Below are positions 56,101 to 63,054 of a DNA stretch of 64,000 nucleotides, piece after piece. Below the pieces are notes generated by a model that ran no database searches, had not been told where the DNA came from, and saw only the letters and a list, made by a program, of their open reading frames with translations. The position numbers and the translations under genes are program-made. The stretch lies in contig JAFWBM010000039.1 of the NCBI GenBank assembly GCA_017507105.1, forward strand, positions 62,001 to 126,000. Reading direction: 5' to 3'. This DNA is from Bacteroidaceae bacterium. GTDB lineage: Bacteria > Bacteroidota > Bacteroidia > Bacteroidales > Bacteroidaceae. Every line of letters starts with the position of its first letter. Positions within the stretch are counted from its first letter, which is position 1.

Positions 56101-56462
56101 CCAATGATTGTTATAATTTGTGCTGTCGTGATTGTCTCGTTTTTGCTGACAATTAGTTTACGTGTGAGGTGCGTGATGCTCCAGAACAGGAACATTATTC
56201 CTGCAGCACTCAGAACAGCCGACATTATGTTTACCATAAGAGCAACCTTGTCGGGTGATGCAAACGATGAGAAGAGGTTTGCTGTCAGCATGAAGAATGG
56301 GGCACCGGGTGGGTGTCCTACCTCTAATTTATTACCGGATAAGATGAATTCGGGGCAATCCCAGAAACTTGCGGTAGGCTCAACCGTCATGCAGTATGTA
56401 ATAGCTGCAATAAGAAAAGTGAGCCATCCGAAGATGTTGTTAATGGCTTGATAGCGTTTCAT
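53115..56462 (-). CDS. DUF2723 multi-pass membrane protein, candidate GT-C enzyme
   Basis: The 1115-residue protein has an N-terminal membrane domain of about 11 helices plus more helices near 600-720, and large soluble portions; the last 130 residues or so look TPR-like (MQLLTEGEKEKALKVLDRAEEELP, ACDILGSMADE). The first loop contains ASFWDCPEFIL (Asp35, Glu38) and GHPPGAPFF, a GT-C style DxxE and HPPG pair. The DUF2723 family includes eukaryotic TMEM260, reported to be an O-mannosyltransferase. A sugar-transfer role here is inferred. The polysaccharide deacetylase gene is next to it. Confidence 0.85.
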   Translation of the reverse strand: MKRYQAINNIFGWLTFLIAAITYCMTVEPTASFWDCPEFILSGNKLEVGHPPGAPFFMLTANLFSSFASPDKVALMVNIMSAVLSAAGIMFLFWSITHLTRKLIVSKNETITTAQIITIIGSGVVGALAYTWSDTYWFSAVEGEVYGYSSLFTAVVFWLILKWEEYADEPRSDRWLILIAYLIGLSIGVHLLNLLCIPAIVLVVYFKRKPNATIKGSITALILSMILVAVVLYGIVPGVVKVGGWFELLFVNSLGLPFNTGLIIYLILLFGALVWGLYESEQGKNRRNLAISFIASVALLGIPFYGYGALSIVIGVIVLAVLAYLLFYKKEEKYILNLRILNTSLLCLLVIMVGYSSYALIVIRSSANTPMDQNSPEDIFTLGEYLGREQYGTRPLFYGQAYSSEVEFKQEGDYLRPVVIDGAPRYAPKEKSTPDEKDSYELLGYKSELSYAQNMLFPRMYSKEHSQYGANKVNLYEDWVGKIKGRNVRYNRGGEIINVVMPTQWENLKFFINYQLNHMYWRYFMWNFVGRQNDLQSHGELDKGNWITGISFIDNLLVGNQEKLPTVLKNNKGRNVFYALPLILGILGMVWQYKKGQTGIQQFWIVFFLFFMTGLAIVLYLNQTPLQPRERDYAYAGSFYAFAIWIGMGVAAITEMFKRRSATISTAVTIVSLLVPIQMVSQTWDDHDRSNRYACRDFGQNYLNSMPEEGNPIIFTCGDNDTFPLWYNQEVEGVRTDSRVCNLSYLQTDWYIDQMRRPAYDSPSIPITWERINYAGNNNEAVEVIPEFKDKVLELYRQHPEESKKRWGENPFEVQNIMKYWVCSKDPRFHFIPTDTVYIKIDKEAVIRSGMVIPEEYRDSMPEYMKISLGGRTRLYRGQDLMLLEMIAQTNWERPLYMSMTVGRSNYLSTISDFFVQEGLAYRITPFNWKELGYSGDYDDFVTDTDKLYHNVMERFKFGGIKENPDYYMDETINRMALTHRRLFSSLAMQLLTEGEKEKALKVLDRAEEELPSSLIPHEYFSGIEMGRAYMILGEKEKACDILGSMADESIEYLTWYNTLNKRRFASSMNEIYMRTRILQDIIRTLENGGEEYRDITEKYINEFAAQYELMRNKG

Positions 56463-56668
56463 TTATTTAGTGTATATATTATTTCTTTACACGTATGAAA
56501 GTGTGTTCCTTTGCCGACAAAATACACTCTTCTTGGGATTTGGATAATGTATATGTGTGCAATTTGTAAAATCGTGCAAAGTTACCTAATCATTGCGTAA
56601 TGAACAAATAATACCTTATTAATTAATCAAAATAGTGTTAATAATACTTACAGACAGGGCCTCTTTTA

Positions 56669-56710
56669 TAAAAACTTTCGGGGACTGCATAAGAAATGCA
56701 GCCCCCGAAA
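56669..56710 (-). terminator. Intrinsic terminator of the alpha/beta hydrolase gene
   Basis: On the minus strand, arms 56696-56710 and 56676-56690 form a 15-pair stem with one G-U around five bases, followed by GTTTTTAT. It lies 21 bases after the stop codon. Confidence 0.85.
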
Positions 56711-56731
56711 CATAATCGTTTTGTTTAATAT

Positions 56732-58132
56732 CTAGTTTCTCGAAGCATCTTTTGCTGTCGATTTCTCGATGTCAACCTCTATTGCTGCAGGAAAAAGTCT
56801 TTCGGGGTCGTAGAAAAGTGCGCAACTTTCGATCATGCTCTCCCATGTAGGCTTAACTTTGCCTTTGAATATCTTTTTCCCGTTCAGAATAACTGTTATA
56901 GGTTTCTTAAGGTTAAAAAGTTTCTCGTTAAGGTATATTGTTATCTTGCCTTTTTTTACGTTGCTGTACTCTTTTGAAAACAGGAAATCAATATTGGCAT
57001 GAGTAAGTGTGGCGGTGTATATTACATTTCTAATGTTCAGTTCAATGACATTCTCCTTACAATTGAACTCGTAACATGTGCGTTGTTGGTCATTCTCTCT
57101 TGATGTCTCATCTACTTTCAGATTATAGAAACAGTTGCGATAGCGGCCGTACATGTCGTAGTTTTCCCAATAGAAATATTGGGGGTGTGGATTACGTTTG
57201 AATTGTGCAAGCCAAGGGGTAGTGGGGCGATAGTCAATACTGTGTCCATAACCGGGAATAATCTCGATGAAATGGTTATAATATCCGGGATGTTGCTTCT
57301 TCAATTCTTTGGATATCTTTAATGCTTCGTTGGTAAGCATGTTACGTCCGAATCCATGATCAAGCTCTCCGGTACGCAGTGAAAAGGCAATGTTTGCAAC
57401 ATTCTCCATCGGTGCATTCTTTAAGGGCTCTCCACCTGCCATAGGGCCTGCGCCTGCCAGATAATCGGCATAGAAGGCTGCCAAACGTTGACTGCCGTAT
57501 CCTCCCTCCGAGATGCCGAAGAAATATATCCGGTTGGCATCTATTTTGTCGTTCAATAGAGCCAGTCGTAATAGTTTTTCCCATGCCCATTGCTTGGATT
57601 GTATAGCCCATCTGTAGTATTCGCCATAACCGTTAGGTATTTGCGGAACCATATATATTGCAGGCTTGTAGAAGTAACCGAGAGCTAATCTTAGACCTGT
57701 TTCCCACTCTTGATGCTTGTCGCCCGAACCGTGCATGTATAAAAACATCGGCAGTTTCTCTTCTCCTTTCAGAATCTTTGTTGAGTCACTGTTTACTCCC
57801 CAATAGTATGGCATAACAGCATTGCTCTCTAGCTCTTCGGGGAGTTTCCAGCTGCTACTGTTCCTATCTTTAAGTAAACCTATTGATGGCAGTTTTTCTT
57901 CTTCCAAACTGTTTACAGCGCTTTTCCATGCCTCCCATACAGCGGTTCGTGTCTCTTCTATCCTATCTAATTTAATTTTCTTTCCATTTGAAAATTCAGG
58001 AATACCTCCCTTAAGTATAGTTGTGAAGTATTCTGTCATTGAAATTCCTTTGTCCGTAGATGATTTGCCGTTCTCGGCAAACAATATTGTACATAGGAGT
58101 GTTAATGATACAAAGAGTATGGTCTTTCTCAT
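56732..58132 (-). CDS. Secreted alpha/beta hydrolase (esterase/peptidase-like)
   Basis: From ATG 58132 the protein has 466 residues with a signal peptide (RKTILFVSLTLLCTILFAENG). An alpha/beta-hydrolase core shows LYMHGSGDKHQEWE (oxyanion region, about 142), the nucleophile elbow FFGISEGGYGSQR (about 210) and GYGHSIDYRP (candidate catalytic His, about 300). A C-terminal beta domain of about 110 residues follows. Substrate is not evident; it resembles uncharacterised polyhydroxybutyrate-depolymerase/prolyl-oligopeptidase-like proteins. It is monocistronic with its own terminator. Confidence 0.75.
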   Translation of the reverse strand: MRKTILFVSLTLLCTILFAENGKSSTDKGISMTEYFTTILKGGIPEFSNGKKIKLDRIEETRTAVWEAWKSAVNSLEEEKLPSIGLLKDRNSSSWKLPEELESNAVMPYYWGVNSDSTKILKGEEKLPMFLYMHGSGDKHQEWETGLRLALGYFYKPAIYMVPQIPNGYGEYYRWAIQSKQWAWEKLLRLALLNDKIDANRIYFFGISEGGYGSQRLAAFYADYLAGAGPMAGGEPLKNAPMENVANIAFSLRTGELDHGFGRNMLTNEALKISKELKKQHPGYYNHFIEIIPGYGHSIDYRPTTPWLAQFKRNPHPQYFYWENYDMYGRYRNCFYNLKVDETSRENDQQRTCYEFNCKENVIELNIRNVIYTATLTHANIDFLFSKEYSNVKKGKITIYLNEKLFNLKKPITVILNGKKIFKGKVKPTWESMIESCALFYDPERLFPAAIEVDIEKSTAKDASRN

Positions 58133-58324
58133 AGTTGTATTTGTTTTTTGTTCGGCGTGCAAGTTACGAAATATTTATAAATAAATAAAATTATGACAGT
58201 GTCTATAGCTTTACAAACCTCTTATAACTATGTTTTTTATAACAAATATTGCCTATTACAAAGGCTAGGTGGGCAAATTGTAAAAAAAATGATGCTTGGT
58301 GTGCTTTTTTCAAAACAAAATTGT

Positions 58325-58332
58325 TAATTTTG
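58325..58332 (+). promoter_or_regulatory. -7 element of rho
   Basis: TAATTTTG matches TAnnTTTG exactly, with a T-run (58305-58310) in the -33 zone. The transcript would start near 58339, leaving a leader of about 155 bases that contains a short in-frame ORF. The rest of the 361-base gap between the hydrolase gene and rho shows only AT-rich DNA. Confidence 0.6.
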
Positions 58333-58376
58333 CCCAGATTTAAAGCAACAGGCATTTCGGTTCCCTTGATATAACA

Positions 58377-58490
58377 ATGGGGCTGTATAATGCAAAAGCC
58401 TTTCTTCCGATAGTAAAATCATTTTTATTTATAATAAAATTCTCAAAGTTACTGTTAATCGTAACCTCTGTGTGCGATTACATCTTATAA
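58377..58490 (+). CDS. Possible rhoL-like leader peptide
   Basis: A 37-codon ATG-to-TAA ORF in the rho leader ends 3 bases before the rho ATG and is in the same frame. The peptide begins MGLYNAKAFLPIVKSF and is basic and hydrophobic. E. coli rho has a similar-size leader ORF, rhoL. No ribosome-binding site is visible, though Bacteroidetes often lack one. The close coupling to rho is suggestive; chance cannot be excluded. Confidence 0.35.
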   Translation: MGLYNAKAFLPIVKSFLFIIKFSKLLLIVTSVCDYIL

Positions 58491-58493
58491 TTT

Positions 58494-60425
58494 ATGTATC
58501 ATATTGAACAGTTAAGAAGCAAGGAACTGCCCGATTTGCAGTCTATTGCTAATGAATTAGGTATCAAAGGAGTAAAATCATTGGGCCGCGATGAACTTAT
58601 ATATCGTATTCTTGATGGCCAGGCTCTTTTGCGTAGTCAGAGCGGGACTCCTGCAGTTGTGAAAGAGGAGAATAGAATGAACCGCAGAAATCATCGCCGC
58701 ACACGTATACAGTCTGCCGATGCACCAGCTAAGGTGTATACAGCAACCGGTGATAAAGCTCAAAAGGTTGAGGAACCGGTAGTGACTGAGCAGATAGAGT
58801 CTGTATCGGTCGATGTTCCACAGGTAAATGATAATACTCCTTTAGTTCCCGAAAAAGATACCACAGCTCCAAAGAAAAGAGGCCGTAAACCAAAAGCAAA
58901 GCAGCTAGAGGCAGAACCTCAAGAGACAACGGATAACGTAATAGAACCTGTTGATTCCCCGCAGACGGAGACTGAGGTCGCTGCCCCCAAAAAACGTGGT
59001 CGCAAACCAAAAGCAAAAAGTGTAAATGAAACTGTTGCCAAGGAGGTGGTAGAAGAGGAAACTCTTAAGACAACTATAGAGAGTGTCGATTCTGAAGCCG
59101 GCCTCTTGCAGGATGACAGGGCAGAGGTTTTTGTTCCTATAGAAGAGTTGCCTACAGAACAGACTCCTGTTGCAGCGGAACTAACTGCAAAATTCGAGAA
59201 ACATTCCGAGAATATTTCGGCCGAACGCAATCAGCGCCGTCAGCGTTTCGAGCGTTCACGACAGGAGTCTGCCGACCAGCACACCGAACAGACTCCCCAT
59301 TATGAGTTTGCGGATATCCTGCGTGTAGAGGGCGTATTGGAGATTATGCCCGATAACTATGGTTTTCTTCGCTCTTCCGATTATAACTATTTGGCCTCTC
59401 CCGACGACGTATATGTCTCTCAAAATCAGATAAGACTATATGGTCTTAAGACTGGTGATGTTGTTGAAGGTATCATACGTCCTGCGAGTGCCGGTGAGAA
59501 GTATTTTCCTTTGGTAAAGGTAAATCGTATAAACGGTCTTGCTCCAGAGCTTGTACGTGATCGTGTTTCGTTCGATAATCTTACTCCTTTGTTCCCGGAA
59601 GAGAAATTTACACTATGCAGTGGAAATCATGATGCTCTTTCTGCACGTGTGGTAGATATGTTCTCCCCAATAGGTAAAGGTCAGCGTGGTCTTATAGTGG
59701 CTCAGCCCAAGACCGGTAAGACAATGTTGTTGAAGGATATCGCAAATGCAATCGCAGCGAACCATCCCGAGGCGTATATGATTATGTTGCTTATAGACGA
59801 GCGTCCCGAGGAGGTGACAGATATGGCACGCAGTGTGAATGCCGAGGTTATTGCATCTACATTCGATGAGCCGGCCGAGCGTCATGTGAAGATAGCCGGT
59901 ATTGTTCTCGAACGTGCCAAACGTATGGTGGAGTGCGGTCACGATGTGGTAATTTTCCTTGACTCCATAACACGTCTTGCTCGTGCTTATAATACTGTAT
60001 CTCCGGCATCGGGCAAAGTCCTCTCCGGAGGTGTAGATGCAAACGCATTGCACAAACCCAAACGTTTCTTTGGTGCAGCACGTAATATTGAGAATGGTGG
60101 CTCGCTGACCATTATTGCAACAGCTCTCATAGATACAGGTTCAAAGATGGACGAAGTTATTTTCGAGGAGTTCAAGGGTACCGGTAATATGGAGCTGCAA
60201 CTCGATCGTGCATTGAGTAACAAACGTGTTTTCCCGGCAGTAAATATTATTGCTTCCAGTACTCGACGCGACGATTTGTTGCATGACAAGACAACACTCG
60301 ACAGGATGTGGATTTTAAGAAAGTATCTTGCAGATATGACATCAATCGAGGCTATGGAGTTTGTTAAAGACAGATTGGAAAAGACAAAAGATAACGATGA
60401 GTTCCTTATGAGTATGAACTCTTAA
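58494..60425 (+). CDS. rho: Transcription termination factor Rho with long disordered insertion
   Basis: Rho is the hexameric RNA translocase that ends transcription. At 643 residues it is about 220 longer than E. coli Rho. The order is: Rho_N helices (1-45), a low-complexity acidic/basic insertion (about 50-268) with two [11 protein letters not shown] copies at 126-136 and 165-175, the cold-shock-like RNA-binding domain ([17 protein letters not shown]), Walker A (AQPKTGKTM, about 405) and Walker B ([16 protein letters not shown]). Such insertions are known in Bacteroides Rho and drive phase separation there. A perfect bidirectional terminator follows. Confidence 0.97.
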   Translation: MYHIEQLRSKELPDLQSIANELGIKGVKSLGRDELIYRILDGQALLRSQSGTPAVVKEENRMNRRNHRRTRIQSADAPAKVYTATGDKAQKVEEPVVTEQIESVSVDVPQVNDNTPLVPEKDTTAPKKRGRKPKAKQLEAEPQETTDNVIEPVDSPQTETEVAAPKKRGRKPKAKSVNETVAKEVVEEETLKTTIESVDSEAGLLQDDRAEVFVPIEELPTEQTPVAAELTAKFEKHSENISAERNQRRQRFERSRQESADQHTEQTPHYEFADILRVEGVLEIMPDNYGFLRSSDYNYLASPDDVYVSQNQIRLYGLKTGDVVEGIIRPASAGEKYFPLVKVNRINGLAPELVRDRVSFDNLTPLFPEEKFTLCSGNHDALSARVVDMFSPIGKGQRGLIVAQPKTGKTMLLKDIANAIAANHPEAYMIMLLIDERPEEVTDMARSVNAEVIASTFDEPAERHVKIAGIVLERAKRMVECGHDVVIFLDSITRLARAYNTVSPASGKVLSGGVDANALHKPKRFFGAARNIENGGSLTIIATALIDTGSKMDEVIFEEFKGTGNMELQLDRALSNKRVFPAVNIIASSTRRDDLLHDKTTLDRMWILRKYLADMTSIEAMEFVKDRLEKTKDNDEFLMSMNS

Positions 60426-60440
60426 TTGAATGGATAAACT

Positions 60441-60484
60441 TAAAACAGAACAGGAGAGCATGCATGCTCTCCTGTTCTGTTTTA
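60441..60484. terminator. Bidirectional intrinsic terminator between rho and the DUF3127 gene
   Basis: A perfect 44-base palindrome (22-base arms) with TAAAA at its left end and TTTTA at its right provides a stem plus U-tract in both directions, serving the two convergent genes. Confidence 0.92.
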
Positions 60485-60503
60485 TATCAGTTTTCGTCTG
60501 CTT

Positions 60504-60884
60504 TTAGAAAGGCAGGTCGTCTGCGTCGTTCTGTGCGCTGAAGTCGGGTGCACTGACTTTAGGAGCATTCACTACAGGCTGGCTGACGGGTGTTGCAACC
60601 GGTGCTGTGGCTTCGCCGCGCTCTACTCTCCATGCACGAATATCGTTATACCATCTGCCGTTATATTCACGTGCGTTTATGTCGAACGAAACAGTCATAG
60701 TCTCACCTATCTGTATGTTGAATTGTGCTATCTTGTCTGCACCGAAAACGTTGAAACATACTCTCCTAGGATATTGTTCTTGTGTCGTCTCAAGTACATA
60801 TTCCTGCATCTTCCATTCGTTTCCTGTCTTTGAGATGCCGCCTCTCTCGGGCAGCACTGCAATAATTTTTCCTGTAATTTCCAT
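60504..60884 (-). CDS. DUF3127 protein with SSB-like C-terminal tip
   Basis: This 126-residue protein has an OB-fold-like body (MEITGKIIAVLPERGG to IRAWRVERGE, about 1-88), a Pro/Ala/Val-rich linker (PVATPVSQPVVNAPKVSAP) and the acidic end NDADDLPF. The layout and the final DDLPF closely mirror single-stranded-DNA-binding protein, whose C-terminal DDxPF tip recruits repair and replication proteins. DUF3127 has no established function. It lies between rho and dnaN and diverges from dnaN. Confidence 0.85.
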   Translation of the reverse strand: MEITGKIIAVLPERGGISKTGNEWKMQEYVLETTQEQYPRRVCFNVFGADKIAQFNIQIGETMTVSFDINAREYNGRWYNDIRAWRVERGEATAPVATPVSQPVVNAPKVSAPDFSAQNDADDLPF

Positions 60885-60911
60885 TAAACTCTACTTTTTC
60901 TGAATATTTGG

Positions 60912-60919
60912 CGAAAATA
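60912..60919 (-). promoter_or_regulatory. -7 element of the DUF3127 gene
   Basis: The minus strand reads TATTTTCG followed by C, about 28 bases before the ATG, leaving a short leader. Confidence 0.4.
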
Positions 60920-60983
60920 GTTCATTTATTTGAAAAATACGACTCTTTAACGGTTATTTTAAATAATAAATTCCAAATCTTTC

Positions 60984-61014
60984 TTTGTATTGAGCTTGCT
61001 TTGCATTATCTTCG
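60984..61014 (+). promoter_or_regulatory. Promoter of dnaN
   Basis: TTTG at 60984-60987 and TATCTTCG followed by C at 61007-61014 are 19 bases apart. The transcript would start near 61021, just before a (CG)5 run at 61026-61035. Confidence 0.6.
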
Positions 61015-61068
61015 CAAAATGAATTCGCGCGCGCGTTAGAGTTAAGATTAACATTAAAACTAAATATT

Positions 61069-62193
61069 ATGAACTTTACAGTATCAAGTTCCCTGCTATC
61101 TTCACGTTTGCAAACAATAAGCAGAGTAATAAATTCAAAGATAACAATCCCCGTGCTAGATTGTTTCTTGTTTGAGTTGAAAGGCACAACACTTACGCTT
61201 ACAGCGTCCGATCCGGACAATACTCTCAATACATCATTTGAGGTTATAGAGTCGTCCGAGGATTTTTCTTTTGCAGTCTCTTCAAAGATTCTGATAGATT
61301 CTCTTAAAGAGATTTCAGAGCAACCTTTGCGTTTCGAGGTGAACAAGGATACATTGGAGCTTACAATATACTATCTCAATGGAAAATATAGTATGGTTGG
61401 CCAGAATGCCGATGAGTATCCTTCTGCACCTGTACTTGGCGATGGTGCCGTTAAGATATCCATGCCCAACTCGGTGCTCTCTAACGGTATATCTTGTTCG
61501 CTGTTCGCTGCGGCTGATGATGAGGTACGTCCTGTCATGTGTGGTATATATTTCGATTTTACTCCCGAGAATGTTACATTTGTGGCATCGGACGGACATA
61601 AGTTGGCACGTTGTCGCGATTACTCGGTAAAAGATGCTGAAAAGTCTGCATTCATTCTGCCTAAGAAGCCGGCTACACTCCTTAAGAATCTATTGGGTAA
61701 AGATGAACAGGAGAATGTAGGGGTTGAATTTGATGGTCGTTTTGCAACATTTACAATGGGCGAATATGAACTTGTTTGCCGTCTGTTGGATGGCCGATAT
61801 CCGAACTATAATGCTGTAATTCCGCAGAACAATCCTCATAAACTTACAGTAGATCGTGCTTCATTGATTAGTACATTACGTCGTGTGGCAATATTCTCTT
61901 CTCATGTAAGTCTTATTAAGTTGCATATAGAGGGTGGCAAGATGGTTATATCGGCACAGGATACCGATTTCTCGACTTCGGCCGAGGAGAGTATCACATG
62001 CAGTTACGAGGGTGTCCCCATGAATATAGGTTTCCGCGCTTCGTTGCTCATAGATATGCTGAACAATATACCAGGTCAGGATGTAATTATTGAGTTGGCC
62101 GACCCTTCACGTGCCGGTGTCATAGTTCCTGCCGAGCAGAAAGAGAATCAGGAGTTGCTTATGCTGCTACTGCCTGTTATGATTACAGAATAA
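61069..62193 (+). CDS. dnaN: DNA polymerase III beta sliding clamp
   Basis: The beta clamp encircles DNA and tethers the polymerase. The 374-residue protein shows the three-domain clamp pattern: MNFTVSSSLLSSRLQTISRVI at the start, YSMVGQNADEYPSAP near 105, DGRYPNYNAVIPQNNP near 240, and the C-terminal hydrophobic-pocket strand ending LLMLLLPVMIT. dnaN here lies with a proofreading-type exonuclease and coaBC and not beside dnaA. Confidence 0.97.
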   Translation: MNFTVSSSLLSSRLQTISRVINSKITIPVLDCFLFELKGTTLTLTASDPDNTLNTSFEVIESSEDFSFAVSSKILIDSLKEISEQPLRFEVNKDTLELTIYYLNGKYSMVGQNADEYPSAPVLGDGAVKISMPNSVLSNGISCSLFAAADDEVRPVMCGIYFDFTPENVTFVASDGHKLARCRDYSVKDAEKSAFILPKKPATLLKNLLGKDEQENVGVEFDGRFATFTMGEYELVCRLLDGRYPNYNAVIPQNNPHKLTVDRASLISTLRRVAIFSSHVSLIKLHIEGGKMVISAQDTDFSTSAEESITCSYEGVPMNIGFRASLLIDMLNNIPGQDVIIELADPSRAGVIVPAEQKENQELLMLLLPVMITE

Positions 62194-62206
62194 CCCTAAT
62201 TATTTT

Positions 62207-62246
62207 GCAGGGGACATCACATACGAATAGTAGTGATGTCCCCTGC
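62207..62246 (+). terminator. Perfect 14-pair hairpin between dnaN and the exonuclease gene
   Basis: Arms 62207-62220 and 62233-62246 match exactly around a 12-base loop. GATTGGATAT follows, so no U-tract is present. It ends 17 bases before the next ATG and may be an attenuator, a processing site or a 3'-end stabiliser. Confidence 0.55.
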
Positions 62247-62263
62247 GATTGGATATAGAAGAA

Positions 62264-63034
62264 ATGAAACTAAATCTTAAGAATCCGATTATTTTTTTCG
62301 ACCTTGAGACAACCGGAGTGGATGTGTCAAAAGATAGGATTGTAGAAATATGCTACATAAAAGTTCTGCCTAATGGAAATGAGTTATCAAGAACTTTACG
62401 TATAAATCCTGGAGTGCATATACCAGAACAGGCATCGGCTGTACATGGAATATATGACGAGGATGTAAAAGATTGCCCCTCTTTTAAGGAGGTGGCAAAG
62501 GATATTGCCAATGATTTTATAGGGTGTGATATTGCCGGTTTCAATTCTAACAGATTCGACCTTCCGTTGCTTGCCGAGGAGTTTTTGCGTGCCCAGGTGG
62601 ATATAGACCTTAGCCGTATGCGTGCAATTGATGTTCAAGTTATATATCATAAGTTGGAACAACGTACATTATCGGCTGCATATAAGTTCTATTGCAATGC
62701 CGACCTTATTAATGCACATAGTGCTCTTGCCGATACCCGCGCTACATATGAGATTTTGCAGGCACAACTCGATCACTATCCAGAACTACTGAAGAATGAC
62801 ATGGACTTTCTCTCGCAATTCTCTACATTTACAAACAATGTAGATTTTGCGGGGCGCATGGTGTATGACGAGAAGGGTAACGAATTGTTTAATTTCGGTA
62901 AGTACAAGGGCGAGAGGGTAGATGTAGTCCTACAGCGTGACCCCGGCTACTATGCATGGATGATGGGAGGTGATTTCCCTCTTAATACAAAACAGGCACT
63001 TACACGTATTAAACTACGCGCTTTAAAGAGATAG
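62264..63034 (+). CDS. 3'-5' exonuclease, DnaQ/epsilon type with ExoX-like C-terminus
   Basis: This DEDD-family exonuclease probably works with the clamp for proofreading or repair. From ATG 62264 it has 256 residues; a TTG 15 bases earlier falls next to the hairpin and is less likely. ExoI is IIFFDLETTG (Asp and Glu), ExoII is FNSNRFDLPLL and ExoIII is HSALADTRATYE (His and Asp). The C-terminal FGKYKGERVDVVLQRDPGYY module resembles the ExoX-like C-terminal domain. It follows dnaN on the same strand. Confidence 0.9.
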   Translation: MKLNLKNPIIFFDLETTGVDVSKDRIVEICYIKVLPNGNELSRTLRINPGVHIPEQASAVHGIYDEDVKDCPSFKEVAKDIANDFIGCDIAGFNSNRFDLPLLAEEFLRAQVDIDLSRMRAIDVQVIYHKLEQRTLSAAYKFYCNADLINAHSALADTRATYEILQAQLDHYPELLKNDMDFLSQFSTFTNNVDFAGRMVYDEKGNELFNFGKYKGERVDVVLQRDPGYYAWMMGGDFPLNTKQALTRIKLRALKR

Positions 63035-63054
63035 CAAATTTAGATTTGTATTTT

